NCBI GenBank assembly: GCA_017960905.1
Contig: JAGCYH010000002.1
Location: 25,363 to 89,362, forward strand
Source of the DNA: Bacteroidales bacterium
GTDB lineage: Bacteria; Bacteroidota; Bacteroidia; Bacteroidales; Marinilabiliaceae
DNA length: 64,000 nucleotides
Direction of reading: 5' to 3'
Shown here: positions 33,994-43,919 of the stretch, in pieces
Position numbering within the stretch: the first letter of the stretch is position 1
Layout of the letters: each line of letters begins with the position of its first letter
Translations under genes and position numbers: made by a program
The notes under the pieces: generated by a model
Told to the model about the DNA's origin: nothing
Seen by the model: only the letters and a program-made list of their open reading frames with translations
Database searches by the model: none

Positions 33994-35991
33994 TTATTCC
34001 AATCCTTCTGCAATGTCGAGGTATTGGTCGGCATCTTCGTCGTTGCCCATGCGGCGGCAGACATCGGCTAGCATGTAGTATGTCTCGCGCTCGGTGCTGT
34101 TGATGAGCAAGGCTTTCTGAAGGTCGTTGTATGCGTTGCCGTAATTGCGCATCTTCAGATGCGCCTTGGCCCGAAGCCGAAGGGCTTCGGTAAGTTTTCT
34201 GTCGGTTTCGAACGCTGTCGTAGCGTCTTCCACTACCGAGTCGTAATCGCCTGTCTCTAAGTTTATTTCGCCACGCAATATCAGCGCACCGACGTAGTCG
34301 GGCGCAAGTCTGATGGCTTTGTTGAGGTTGCCTATGGCGGCGCGGTTGTCGGAGTATTTGTGCTTGCACTCAACGGCCATCAGGTAGTATTCGTGGGCGA
34401 AGTCGAACATCTCCTCCGTTATTCTCTTCTTGTCGGCTATAAGTTGCTCTATTTCAGCGTCAAGACGGCTTATTACATTGAGCTTTCGCGAAATGAGCCG
34501 GCGCACCACGGGCGATTTCAAATCGTCGGTGCGTATTGCAAGGGCGTCTAACAAGTGATTTATCGCATTCTGTAAGTCGTTGTTTCTGAATGCTTTGCTT
34601 GCTGCACTATATAGTTGGTATGCCTCTGCGTCGCGCAGTTGTTTTTGTATAAGTTGCTTGTTATTAGCCGTTTGCGAAAAACTCACCACAAAGCGGTTCG
34701 TCATTATGTCGCGCGCGGCAATTGGCGAGTTGAGCACAAGGCCGTTGAGGGTGCGGCAGCGGCTCAGAGCCACGTACACCTGTCCGCAAGCGAAAGCGCC
34801 GCGGCCTATGTCGATTATGGCACGGTCAAAAGTCAGTCCCTGACTTTTGTGAATGGTTATCGCCCACGCAAGTTTTATAGGCAGTTGGCGGAATACGCCA
34901 AGTGTCTCCTCCACCACTTTGTGTTGCTCCTCGTCGTAACGGTAGCGCACGTTGTCCCATTCTTCCTGCTCTACAAAGTATTTGTCAAGCTCTTCGGTTT
35001 CCACCCACACGCCGTCGTCTTCTATGTCGACCACGCGCGCCAGTGTGCCGTTGCACCAGCGGTGGTCTTTGTCGTTTTTCACAAAGACTATTTGCGCCCC
35101 GCGTTTCACTGTCAGCTGCATGTTGGTAGGCAGCGAGGTTTCGGGAAAGTCGCCGCTTATGAGGCCGACGAATGTCGTCGGCGGTTCGTCAATCTCCTCT
35201 AAATGAGCGTCGTTGATGCTGTCGGCTGTTGCTCTGAGAGTGGTGAGCGTTATGTACAGTTCGTCGTCCGAAGGTCTGAAGTCGGGCACCACGCGGCTGT
35301 TTATCATGTTCAGGTCGCTCTGGTTCGACTGGCTCACACGCACTCGGTCGAGCAGCGACAGAAAGTCGCTCTCGCGCTGGCGGTATACTTTTTTCAGCTC
35401 TATCTGCACGAGGTCTATTTTGTCGAACGCTCTGGCACAGAAGAAGTAAGGCGTGTTGTAATAGCGTCGCAGAATGTCCCAGTCGCTGTTTTTCACCACG
35501 GGCTCGAGCTGGAATGCATCGCCCACGAGCAGCAGCTGTTTGCCACCGAACGGCTGTTTCTTGCGTGTGTATGTGCGCAGCACAACGTCAACAAAATCAA
35601 GCACATCGGCCCTCACCATCGACACTTCGTCGATTATTATCAGCTCTATCTCGTTTATCAGTTTTATCTTGTCGGTGTTGTATTTCAGCCGTTCTTTGAG
35701 AGCGCGCGGACTGTTGAAGTTCACGTCGTCGGGTACGAAGGGGTGAAGCGGTATGCGGAAAAACGAGTGCAGCGTTACGCCGCCGGCATTCACGGCGGCG
35801 ATGCCCGTCGGAGCCAGCACCACGGTCTTCTTCTTCACGTTTTTCACAATGTACTTCAGAAACGTCGATTTGCCAGTGCCGGCGCGCCCTGTCAGATACA
35901 CCGACGAGTTGGTGTTGCATACCAGCTGGTATGCAACTTGAAATTCGGCATTGTTAAGTTCCAGATTATCAGGTAAATCTATCTTATTCAT
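33994..35991 (-). CDS. PIF1/RecD-like DNA helicase with C-terminal TPR region
   Basis: 665 residues. Superfamily 1 helicase core: Walker A LTGRAGTGKSTF (~35), Walker B IIIDEVSMVR (~115), GDAFQLEP, and late motifs AWAITIHKSQGLTFDRAIIDIG and YVALSRCRTLNGL (~375-420). The last ~190 residues are helical repeats of TPR type (AIGNLNKAIRLAPDYVGAL, YNDLQKALLINSTE). PIF1-like helicases resolve stalled forks and G-quadruplexes; the TPR tail suggests a protein partner. The first 8 bases overlap the end of the TPR gene, so translation is coupled to it. Confidence 0.85.
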   Translation of the reverse strand: MNKIDLPDNLELNNAEFQVAYQLVCNTNSSVYLTGRAGTGKSTFLKYIVKNVKKKTVVLAPTGIAAVNAGGVTLHSFFRIPLHPFVPDDVNFNSPRALKERLKYNTDKIKLINEIELIIIDEVSMVRADVLDFVDVVLRTYTRKKQPFGGKQLLLVGDAFQLEPVVKNSDWDILRRYYNTPYFFCARAFDKIDLVQIELKKVYRQRESDFLSLLDRVRVSQSNQSDLNMINSRVVPDFRPSDDELYITLTTLRATADSINDAHLEEIDEPPTTFVGLISGDFPETSLPTNMQLTVKRGAQIVFVKNDKDHRWCNGTLARVVDIEDDGVWVETEELDKYFVEQEEWDNVRYRYDEEQHKVVEETLGVFRQLPIKLAWAITIHKSQGLTFDRAIIDIGRGAFACGQVYVALSRCRTLNGLVLNSPIAARDIMTNRFVVSFSQTANNKQLIQKQLRDAEAYQLYSAASKAFRNNDLQNAINHLLDALAIRTDDLKSPVVRRLISRKLNVISRLDAEIEQLIADKKRITEEMFDFAHEYYLMAVECKHKYSDNRAAIGNLNKAIRLAPDYVGALILRGEINLETGDYDSVVEDATTAFETDRKLTEALRLRAKAHLKMRNYGNAYNDLQKALLINSTERETYYMLADVCRRMGNDEDADQYLDIAEGLE

Positions 35992-38059
35992 CGCCGTCTT
36001 TTTTACCAGTATAGCGTTTCAGCACATTGTACGCTTTGAAAATGCCCAGTTCGCCCGCCTTGCTTAGGTCGCTCGTGCCTTCCGCCTCTTTGCCCACGAA
36101 GATGTTTATTATACCGCGGTTGAAATATGCCTCGGCAAAGTTCGGATTTATGGCTATGGCTTTGTCGAGCGATTTAAGTGCCTCTGTATGTTGCTTTTTC
36201 AGACATTGCACCAGACTCATGTTATAGTGCGCGAACTCGAAATCGGGGTTTATTTCGAGTATCTGGCGCAAGTCGGCTATTATCAGGTCGTAGTCGATGA
36301 TTGTTATCGTGCTCGACACGCTTTGCGTACTGCCGCTTATCTCGCCGCCTTGGTTGTCGCTGTCCATCGAACGTATCAGCTCCACCATCTTGAAGCGCGT
36401 CGCGGCGCGGTTGAACAGTGCGTTCACGTCTGTCGGGTTTTTCAGCAGACAGACGTTGAAGTCGTTTATCGCGTTGTTGTAGTTCATCACAAGGTTGTAA
36501 AGCGTGCCGCGTATCAGGTATAAGTCGTAGTTATTCGGCTCTGCTTCAATACGTTGTGTGTATTCGTTTATCTTGTTCAGATACAGCAGCGAGCTGCTGT
36601 TGTCGAGCGTGTATTCGCGGTTGGTGACTATGAGCGGCGTCTCGAAGAGTTTCTTGCTGTTGAAGTCCTCCACGCATTGCTCGTAGTATCTGACTTTGGG
36701 CAGCACTGTGTCCGACGAGATGAAGTTGAGCTCGAAGATTGGCTCGAGGTCTATAGCTATGTCGCGGTCCTGCACACGGCCGCGAATTGTCTCCTTGTCG
36801 TTTTGCTTCAGTTTGTCGTCGTTGTCGCCGAAGTCGGCAACGACGACCATCTGGTTGTATTTCTTTATGTCGTTGTCGTTTTTGCTGCGCGAACCTTTCT
36901 TCTTGTCTTTGTCTTTCTGCTCATTTTCAGACAGTTCCGATTGGTTGTCGCCGGCTTTGAGTCCGCGTTTTATCTGTTCCTGTTCAAATGTGTATGCCGT
37001 CATGTAGTCGAGTTCCGAGCCTCTCAGGTCGTTAAGCTGACGCTTAACGATGGCTCGCTGATAGTATGCCGGACCAAATTCGGGGTGCTTGGCTATTATG
37101 ATGTTGAGGTCGCTCAAAGCGTTGTTGAGCTTGCCCAACTGACAGTAAATCAGCGCTCTGTTGAAGAGTGTTATGTCATCCGACGGGTCAATGGCGAGCG
37201 ACTTCGAGAAGTCCTCGGCGGCCTGTTCGTAGCGGCCCACTTCGGCGCAGAGCATGCCTCGGTTGGTGTAGGCAAGGCCTTTTTTCGGGTCGAGGCGTAT
37301 AGCCTCGTCAAGGTCATCGAAGCAACCTTGATAATCGTCTAAGTTATAGCGTGTTATCGCGCGGTTGATGTATAGAGTTGCGTCCTTCGGGCGCAACTTC
37401 GCCAAGCGGTTGTAGTCGTCGAGTGCCGCCTTGTAGTCTTTCAGCTGAAAATGCAGTATGCCGCTGTATGTCAGCGCGTCGGCCGAGAATGTGTTGATCT
37501 TCGTGGCGCGCGTGAACTCGTTGAGCGCGGCCAGAGTGTCGCCTTTCTCCACCATGGCTATGCCGCGGTATAAGATGGCGCTCACGTTGTTCTTGTCCTT
37601 TTTGAGCAGATTGTCGTATACCTCTATCGACTGGTCGTACTCCTTAAGCAGAATGTGCGCCAAACCGCGGTTCATCAGCAAGTTGAGGTTGTCGGGCTCG
37701 TACTCCAGACCTTTTTTGAAGTCGGCTAACGCCTCGGCCGACTTGTTCAGGCGCATCTTTATTACGCCGCGCAAGTGGTACGCGTCGATGTAGAACGGAT
37801 TGATGTCGATGGTGATGTCGCAGTCTTTGCAGGCGCCGTTGAGGTCGTCGAGGTAAAACTTTGCCATCGCCCTATAGTAGTATGGCTCAGCCAGATACGG
37901 CTTCACACTGATAACGCGGTTGAAGTATTGTATCGACAGCACATAGTCGTCGAAGTAGAGCGCGTTGCGCCCTATCTGCAGCATACGGTTGGTGTTGAAC
38001 TGCGCCGATGCTTGCATCGGCAGCAGCAATATGCATAGTATCAATAATTTACGTATCAT
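35984..38059 (-). CDS. Exported tetratricopeptide-repeat protein
   Basis: 691 residues. Signal peptide (MIRKLLILCILLLPMQASAQ), followed by at least nine TPR units (examples: AEPYYYRAMAKFYLDDLNGA, KGLAYTNRGMLCAEVGRYEQ), a Lys/Asp-rich disordered linker (~375-410, NEQKDKDKKKGSRSKND) and three to four more TPRs at the C-terminus. Likely a periplasmic or envelope scaffold. Lies 24 bp after the alpha-2-macroglobulin gene and overlaps the helicase by 8 bp. Why an exported protein is coupled to a helicase is unclear. Confidence 0.8.
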   Translation of the reverse strand: MIRKLLILCILLLPMQASAQFNTNRMLQIGRNALYFDDYVLSIQYFNRVISVKPYLAEPYYYRAMAKFYLDDLNGACKDCDITIDINPFYIDAYHLRGVIKMRLNKSAEALADFKKGLEYEPDNLNLLMNRGLAHILLKEYDQSIEVYDNLLKKDKNNVSAILYRGIAMVEKGDTLAALNEFTRATKINTFSADALTYSGILHFQLKDYKAALDDYNRLAKLRPKDATLYINRAITRYNLDDYQGCFDDLDEAIRLDPKKGLAYTNRGMLCAEVGRYEQAAEDFSKSLAIDPSDDITLFNRALIYCQLGKLNNALSDLNIIIAKHPEFGPAYYQRAIVKRQLNDLRGSELDYMTAYTFEQEQIKRGLKAGDNQSELSENEQKDKDKKKGSRSKNDNDIKKYNQMVVVADFGDNDDKLKQNDKETIRGRVQDRDIAIDLEPIFELNFISSDTVLPKVRYYEQCVEDFNSKKLFETPLIVTNREYTLDNSSSLLYLNKINEYTQRIEAEPNNYDLYLIRGTLYNLVMNYNNAINDFNVCLLKNPTDVNALFNRAATRFKMVELIRSMDSDNQGGEISGSTQSVSSTITIIDYDLIIADLRQILEINPDFEFAHYNMSLVQCLKKQHTEALKSLDKAIAINPNFAEAYFNRGIINIFVGKEAEGTSDLSKAGELGIFKAYNVLKRYTGKKDGDE

Positions 38060-38083
38060 CTGTTGTCCCAGTTTTTGTCGGTG

Positions 38084-41000
38084 CTATTTAGTAAATCTTA
38101 TTCGTCGCCCGTCGGAATGTGCCTTAATATCAGGGCAATACATACATTCTATTTCAGAGTAACCGCCAGCCATGTTGCCCACCACGTTCACTCTCGTCTC
38201 GTAATAGAATGTGTAGTTTTGGCCTCGTTTCAATTCGCTTATGAAGAAATCGACGCTTTTGTCGCCCGGACTGAAGTAGTGAGATGGGAAAAGCCTTGCT
38301 GTAATCTTATGCTGGTCAGAATAAAGTACATATGTTCGCAAGCGGTAGCCCGACAACTTGTCGAGCGGTTCGAGGCCAGCTGCGCGGCGGTCGCTTATGT
38401 GTACGAAGTCGATGTCGATGTTGCATTTCACTTCGATAGTGATTTTTACCACGTCGCCAATGCGTATTTCGCATTTGTCGGCGGGCACATATTTGCCGTC
38501 TCTCTCGACCTCTACAACGCGCTCCATAGTGAGGTTCTCGTCGCTGTGCGCCTTCAAGTCGTCGATGGGCTGGCCGGCTATGCGTTGCCATGCGCCCCAC
38601 GACGGACGGTTGTCGCTCTTCGATATTATGGCGGCGGTGTTCGTGGCGTCGGGTGCTATGCTGGCTTTCATAACAGGCTGACGCACAGTGCATATCCATT
38701 GGCGTTCGCCAATGGACACTTTGTCGGTGGCGCTCATGTCGGCTGCCGACGTGAGCAACGCCATCACCGCACGCGATGTCGATTGCGTGTCGGGCCACCA
38801 CTGACTGCGTTTCTGCATTATCAGCCAGTTGACAAGGCGGTCGGTCATCGGGTCATCGGGACGTAACTCTCTGAGCATCAGTATCAGCATGGCCTGCGTC
38901 TGTATCGTGTTCTCGTACCAGTGATACCCGCGCACACTTATGTGCGCGAGGTGTTCGCTCTCTTCCACCAAGTTCTCCGACAGCGACTTAGCTATTATGT
39001 CGGCCGTCTTTTTATCACCGCTGCGCAGAATGATGTGCGCAGCCATTATGCGCCCTGTGGGTGAAAGCTGTGTCCACGTCTCTTTGAGCATTTCTATTAT
39101 CTTCGTGCAATCGTCAGAGTATGAGTTTGTTATGCTCGTGTAGGCATACAACTCGTAGAGCGCGTCGTTGGCTGTCGCGCGTTTTGTGGTGTCTATTATG
39201 TCGGCGTAGTCTTTTTTAATCTCTCTCTCCAGATATTTCTGGCCATTGCGGCACATTTCCACAATCTTCTTGTCGGCCGGATTCACCATGTTGTATTTAA
39301 TCAACCAGCCAAATGTCGATAAAATACTGCTTGTCAGGTATTTAGAACCGTCCATGTCTTTGAACCATGGGAACGAGCCATCGTCGTTCTGCATCTCGTA
39401 TAGTTTGCCAAGTGCTTTGTTATAAGTCTTTTGCGAATAATTGCCTTTGAGCATTTTCACAATCTCGTGGTTGTGTTTCTCCATTTGCAATGCCCGATAG
39501 AGCCAAGGTGTCTGCGATGCGTTGTCGCTCAGCGCGTTATGCAGCAACGAGTCGTTGCTGCTGAACGCCTTGACGGCGTTCTTCACATCGGTTTTCTTGC
39601 CAATGAACATCGCTATGGCCGACGACTCTATCTGGCCCAAATACGTGTCGGACGATGGGAAGTAGTCGTTGCTCAAATGCGGAAGTGCTTTAAGCACTTC
39701 CATAAACGCGTTCGAGGTGTAATTGAACGACAGCGAGAGTGTCCGCCCGTCGTTGAACGGATTCGCTATGGTGTGCTCACCGCTCGTCATCAGTACAAAC
39801 GACTCACTTTCAGCCACTTCTATGTCGCGCGGTTCTATCGGAATAGTGTTTTCCTCAGCATCGGCGGCTTTGTCGGCTGTGGCTGTCAGTTTGAATTTCA
39901 GTGCCGCGCATGGCTGCGGCACTACTACTCGCCACACTACTTGCTGACTGCGGCTGCTCTGGAAACTTACGTTTTGCCGCTTGAATGTCTCAATGGCTTT
40001 ATGTGTCAGAGTGTCAGTTACTTCGAGTGTGCAAACAGCTTTGCTGATTGCCTTGTCGTTCGAGGTTATTGTGCCCCATATCTCAAGTGTGTCGCCTTCG
40101 GTGGCAAAGCGCGGCAGTCCCAACGACGCGGTGATCAACTTGCTCACCGACAGCGAGTTGCTGATGTATCCTGAGCGGAAACTCTTGTCGTGTGCCAATG
40201 CGCGGAAGTTGTACGTCGTGATGTTGTCGGGCAGAGTGAACGAGAATGTGCATTTGCCTTTGGCGTCGGGGTACAGGGTGGGGAAGAAGAACGCCGTCTC
40301 GCGGAAGTCGGTGCGCGGCATCGGTAATGCCGCGCCAGTTTCTGCAGCATTGGTACTTATGTCGCTCTTTTTCTGTACGCCATAGCCTACTACAACCGAT
40401 TCTCTTATATCGTAGCTTGCATCTTCACTCACCATGTCATAAAGTATCATATCTTCCTCTTCCGCCACTGCTGCGCCTGAAGCCACAGCGCCCATCAGCG
40501 CCATTTTGTTGTAGTGTTGGGGCGCTCTGTTGAAGCTGGTGTTGCGCCCGTTTCTCAGAAGGTCGAAAATTGTATTATAGCTTATATGGCTATAGTTATG
40601 TGCCGCCACCTCGCTTCGGATGTTGCTTATATTGCGTTGCGGGTTGTTTAGCCGTTGTTTGCTGACACTAAGCGACGAATAAATACTGTTTTTAGCAAAT
40701 TTAGTCTCCCAGTACAACGGCCGTATCTTGTCCAGTCGTGCATCGTACATCGTTGCAGCAATCTCGGTTCGGGCCGTGTCGAGCACGGTTATTGTCCATG
40801 TCTCTTTCGCGCCCGTGGTCGATTTGTCGCGCCAAGTGCTGAGTTTGAAGTTGATGGGTTTCTCTTTTTCAATGAGTTGTATTTGAGCTTCCTCGCGGTA
40901 CGACCTGTTTGCCATAACACATTGCGCTACAATGTGCAAGTCGCTGTATTTCATCGTTTTAGGCATTTCGGGTATTTGCAGCGTTATGGTTTTCGTCTCT

Positions 41001-43642
41001 TGTGAGCAAGTATGGATTTCCTTGTAAATCAATTTGTTGGCATATTCGGCCACTACAAGTATCTGAGCGTTTTCGAGGCCCGAACCTATTGTGCAGTCAA
41101 CCTTCTGCCCAAAAGTTGCTTTCTCGGGCACGTTCAGATAAACTTCAGGCATGTCGGTGTTGCGACCGTTGATCGCAACGATGGTGAACTTGCACGAATC
41201 GGCCATCTCGCTGCCATTGGCAGCGAGCGCCGTGACGCGTATCTTGTAAGCGCCTGATGGATAGTTCTTTGTCGGTAGCGTTATTACAGTCGAGCTGTCA
41301 ATGTCGAGTTCTTTCTCATAAATAGTGCGGTCGAATGTGTAGCCCGAGTAGCGATTGTCGATGTTAATCGACGCTCTGCCGTTTATAATGGTGTCAGTAT
41401 CATAGTAATGCACACTGATAGCCTCTGGTGTTTTACCATATTTCGGTATCAGATGGTCGATTCTCACTTTGCCTTTCGTGGCGAATGGCATTCCGTTGCT
41501 GTTGAGCGAGGCGAGGGTGATGCGTGCGTCGGTGGTGTCGCCCACTGTCTCATTGCATCTGACAGAAACGCTGCTGCCTTTTGGTGTAAAACTGCAGGTT
41601 GTTGTCGCTGTTGTTGTTTCGCCAGAGAGGTCGGTTACGTCGACACTGATTTTGTTGAATCTGTCGCATCTGAATCGTATGATACATTTGCCGTTGTTGT
41701 CGGTAGTTGCCATTCCAGATTTGTCGTAAATCCAATTCGTAACTTCATATTTCACCGATGCACCGCTCAGCGGATGTCCGTCGGCCGATTTGCACACGCA
41801 CTCCACATCGACGCTGTCGTACGGCAGATACGCTTTGCGTATCGGACTGAATGTCACGGTGTTGTTAGTGCGTTTGTACTCCTCTATTCTCACACTTTCC
41901 GAAGTTAAGTAGTTGTTGTTTATTTTCAATGTCAGATCCGCAAATCCTTTGTAGGCGTCGTCGGGTATTGCTATCTTCCCGCTCACGGTGCCGAATTCGT
42001 TGGTCGTCAGGGTTTGGGAGCCAAGCTCCAAACCATTTGCCGCCGTGAGTACTATCTGGCAGCGTGTCCCGACTTTTATTGGCCATTTGATGTCGCTCGT
42101 CGAGTTGTATATATATGCCTTGTATTCAATGCTTTGCCCAGGCCGATAGACGGCTCTGTCGGTTATTATCTGTCCGCGCTTGCTGGTTTCGTCCCTCTGG
42201 TTGTATCTGCCGTAAAACCATTTGCTGAAAACGACTTTGTCGTTTTGATTCTTCACAGTAGTCTGCTCGCGCGTATTCTTTTCGCTGCATTCTATCATGC
42301 CTAAGTTGTCGGCTTTCTTAGCACCGATAGTCGCCGTGACGACAGGCTTGCCTGTCGTCGCGCTTGTTATGCTGTACCAGTTCTCCTTTTCTGTTTCAAT
42401 GTTCGTTACGGCCAAGTCGGTAACCTGAAACGCGCATCTCGTATCTGGTGTCTCGCTGTCGCCCACGTAGGCGAAGGCTATGTAATGACCGAATGGCAGT
42501 CCGTCCATCTCGAAGTAGGCTAGTGTTGATTTGAGGCGGGAGTGGCAAGCGGGAATCTGTGCGGTTGCCGTGGCCGCAAGCTCAAGTTCAGGGAGCAACT
42601 CATTGTATTTCTTGCTCGTTTTCTGTGTGGGGTTTGGGTCTTTGTAAATGCGTACGGTAACCTCGTCGACGTTTCTAACTTCAAGAAATACAGGTATATA
42701 TGAGTATGGCGCCACATGGCTCTCGATGCTTATCCCGACATCCATGCGCGTAATGTCGCCGATGTTCGCATCGGCGCGTTTGTGCAGGTATTCCGATTTC
42801 GAAAGCCGCTTTGCCTCGTTGAATTTCATTATCGCCGTGTCGGCCACTGCGTTGGCATTCGCTATGGTTTTAGCGTTTTTGTAGTCTTGATAACTGGCGC
42901 TGTATGCTTTGTTTGCATACTTTATTCCTTCGTAGAAGTAGCACAACGCTTTGCTCTCGTCGCTCTTGGCGGCTTGCCAGGCGCGGGCTGCGAAATCTTC
43001 TCTATCAACTCCATAACCTAGGTTGTCGTCGCATGCTTGTATCATGTAGGCTAGTACGATTGAGCGCTCGTTGCCTGTCTCTTTGGCCTTGTCAGTCCAC
43101 CTTTGGTACACCTCTTTTTTAAGTTCGCGGTTGTAAGACTCTTTTACCAGAGCTGTCGCAATGAAATCGAGTGCGGTCATTTCGCACATAAGTTCCGAAG
43201 GATCAACTATTTCGTACGCACTTGCCCGTGCTAGGCCGTCGATGTCCGAAAGGCAGCGACGCATTTTGTCAATATCATCAGTCTTGTGGTCGAACACATT
43301 GAGTATCATGTTCATAGCCTGTTTGAGTGGCGTGCCGGCACCTAAGGTGTCGGCTGCCGCCACCTCGTATATTTTCTCGTCGGTCTCGTAGCGCCATTGG
43401 TTGAGCGATATCTGTTTCGCAAAAAGTTCGAGATATTTTCGCGAGTCTTTTTTCGTCTTCGCGCGTTTTTTTGCTTCCGCAAAATATGGTTCAGCCGTTA
43501 CGGGCTGCGATATCTTCATCAATGAATCGATGGTGCTAATCAGCTCTTTGTCAGATATTTTCGACAGCTTGTTGTCTTTCGTTACTGCAATCAGAATCGC
43601 CGAAAAACAAAGAACGATTATTGTCGTGAGTATTTTTTTCAT
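38084..43642 (-). CDS. Alpha-2-macroglobulin family protein, thioester motif absent
   Basis: Start moved to 43642, where MKKILTTIIVLCFSAILIAV forms a signal peptide; 1852 residues. MG2-type beta domains are visible (ITDRAVYRPGQSIEYKAYIYN, KIAIPDDAYKGFADLTLKI), then an A2M domain (TLYPDAKGKCTFSFTLPDNITTYN split across strands) and a helical thioester-like domain (~1360-1650). The expected CLEQ/CGEQ is replaced by SSDTYLGQIESS, so no thioester can form. Before the A2M domain, in the bait-like segment, is ESVVVGYGVQKKSD, which looks like the TonB-plug motif of SusC proteins. Bacterial A2Ms are thought to trap proteases in the envelope. First gene of a three-gene operon. Confidence 0.85.
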   Translation of the reverse strand: MKKILTTIIVLCFSAILIAVTKDNKLSKISDKELISTIDSLMKISQPVTAEPYFAEAKKRAKTKKDSRKYLELFAKQISLNQWRYETDEKIYEVAAADTLGAGTPLKQAMNMILNVFDHKTDDIDKMRRCLSDIDGLARASAYEIVDPSELMCEMTALDFIATALVKESYNRELKKEVYQRWTDKAKETGNERSIVLAYMIQACDDNLGYGVDREDFAARAWQAAKSDESKALCYFYEGIKYANKAYSASYQDYKNAKTIANANAVADTAIMKFNEAKRLSKSEYLHKRADANIGDITRMDVGISIESHVAPYSYIPVFLEVRNVDEVTVRIYKDPNPTQKTSKKYNELLPELELAATATAQIPACHSRLKSTLAYFEMDGLPFGHYIAFAYVGDSETPDTRCAFQVTDLAVTNIETEKENWYSITSATTGKPVVTATIGAKKADNLGMIECSEKNTREQTTVKNQNDKVVFSKWFYGRYNQRDETSKRGQIITDRAVYRPGQSIEYKAYIYNSTSDIKWPIKVGTRCQIVLTAANGLELGSQTLTTNEFGTVSGKIAIPDDAYKGFADLTLKINNNYLTSESVRIEEYKRTNNTVTFSPIRKAYLPYDSVDVECVCKSADGHPLSGASVKYEVTNWIYDKSGMATTDNNGKCIIRFRCDRFNKISVDVTDLSGETTTATTTCSFTPKGSSVSVRCNETVGDTTDARITLASLNSNGMPFATKGKVRIDHLIPKYGKTPEAISVHYYDTDTIINGRASINIDNRYSGYTFDRTIYEKELDIDSSTVITLPTKNYPSGAYKIRVTALAANGSEMADSCKFTIVAINGRNTDMPEVYLNVPEKATFGQKVDCTIGSGLENAQILVVAEYANKLIYKEIHTCSQETKTITLQIPEMPKTMKYSDLHIVAQCVMANRSYREEAQIQLIEKEKPINFKLSTWRDKSTTGAKETWTITVLDTARTEIAATMYDARLDKIRPLYWETKFAKNSIYSSLSVSKQRLNNPQRNISNIRSEVAAHNYSHISYNTIFDLLRNGRNTSFNRAPQHYNKMALMGAVASGAAVAEEEDMILYDMVSEDASYDIRESVVVGYGVQKKSDISTNAAETGAALPMPRTDFRETAFFFPTLYPDAKGKCTFSFTLPDNITTYNFRALAHDKSFRSGYISNSLSVSKLITASLGLPRFATEGDTLEIWGTITSNDKAISKAVCTLEVTDTLTHKAIETFKRQNVSFQSSRSQQVVWRVVVPQPCAALKFKLTATADKAADAEENTIPIEPRDIEVAESESFVLMTSGEHTIANPFNDGRTLSLSFNYTSNAFMEVLKALPHLSNDYFPSSDTYLGQIESSAIAMFIGKKTDVKNAVKAFSSNDSLLHNALSDNASQTPWLYRALQMEKHNHEIVKMLKGNYSQKTYNKALGKLYEMQNDDGSFPWFKDMDGSKYLTSSILSTFGWLIKYNMVNPADKKIVEMCRNGQKYLEREIKKDYADIIDTTKRATANDALYELYAYTSITNSYSDDCTKIIEMLKETWTQLSPTGRIMAAHIILRSGDKKTADIIAKSLSENLVEESEHLAHISVRGYHWYENTIQTQAMLILMLRELRPDDPMTDRLVNWLIMQKRSQWWPDTQSTSRAVMALLTSAADMSATDKVSIGERQWICTVRQPVMKASIAPDATNTAAIISKSDNRPSWGAWQRIAGQPIDDLKAHSDENLTMERVVEVERDGKYVPADKCEIRIGDVVKITIEVKCNIDIDFVHISDRRAAGLEPLDKLSGYRLRTYVLYSDQHKITARLFPSHYFSPGDKSVDFFISELKRGQNYTFYYETRVNVVGNMAGGYSEIECMYCPDIKAHSDGRRIRFTK

Positions 43643-43721
43643 GCTGCAAATTTTAAAAGTAGTAATGTCAAATTGCGTACCAAATATAGACATTTGTTGT
43701 CACATTGCAACTATCGGACAC

Positions 43722-43750
43722 GAAAAAGTCCGCACCGAATAGGTGCGGAC
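43722..43750 (-). terminator. Terminator of the ATPase gene (- strand)
   Basis: GTCCGCACC (43728-43736) pairs with GGTGCGGAC (43742-43750), loop GAATA; on the - strand the stem is followed by TTTTT. It lies beyond the left palindrome array, so that array is transcribed with the ATPase gene. Confidence 0.8.
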
Positions 43751-43786
43751 CATAGTAATATGCGCCCGCTGTCGATTACTTTTTCC

Positions 43787-43907
43787 CAGATTTGGCGTGA
43801 AATACATATCAAAATCCGCCAAATCTGCATTTTTTTCTCAGATTTGGCGGAAAATACATATCAAAATCCGCCAAATCTGCAATTTTTTGTCAGATTTGGC
43901 GGAAAAT
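43787..43907. repeat. Left array of 52-bp-period palindromes (2.5 units)
   Basis: Units at 43787-43827, 43839-43879 and a half unit 43891-43907. Each full unit has a 13-bp inverted repeat (CAGATTTGGCGGA ... TCCGCCAAATCTG) around an A-rich loop of about 15 nt. Units are joined by 11-nt T-rich linkers (CATTTTTTTCT, CAATTTTTTGT). Period is exactly 52 bp. The first unit has a decayed left arm. Confidence 0.9.
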
Positions 43908-43919
43908 GAGTGTTATTTA

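Noticed and set aside
40361..40406. A SusC/TonB-dependent receptor gene
   Set aside because: Only the short VVVGYG motif is present; flanking sequence is A2M and no barrel or plug follows.
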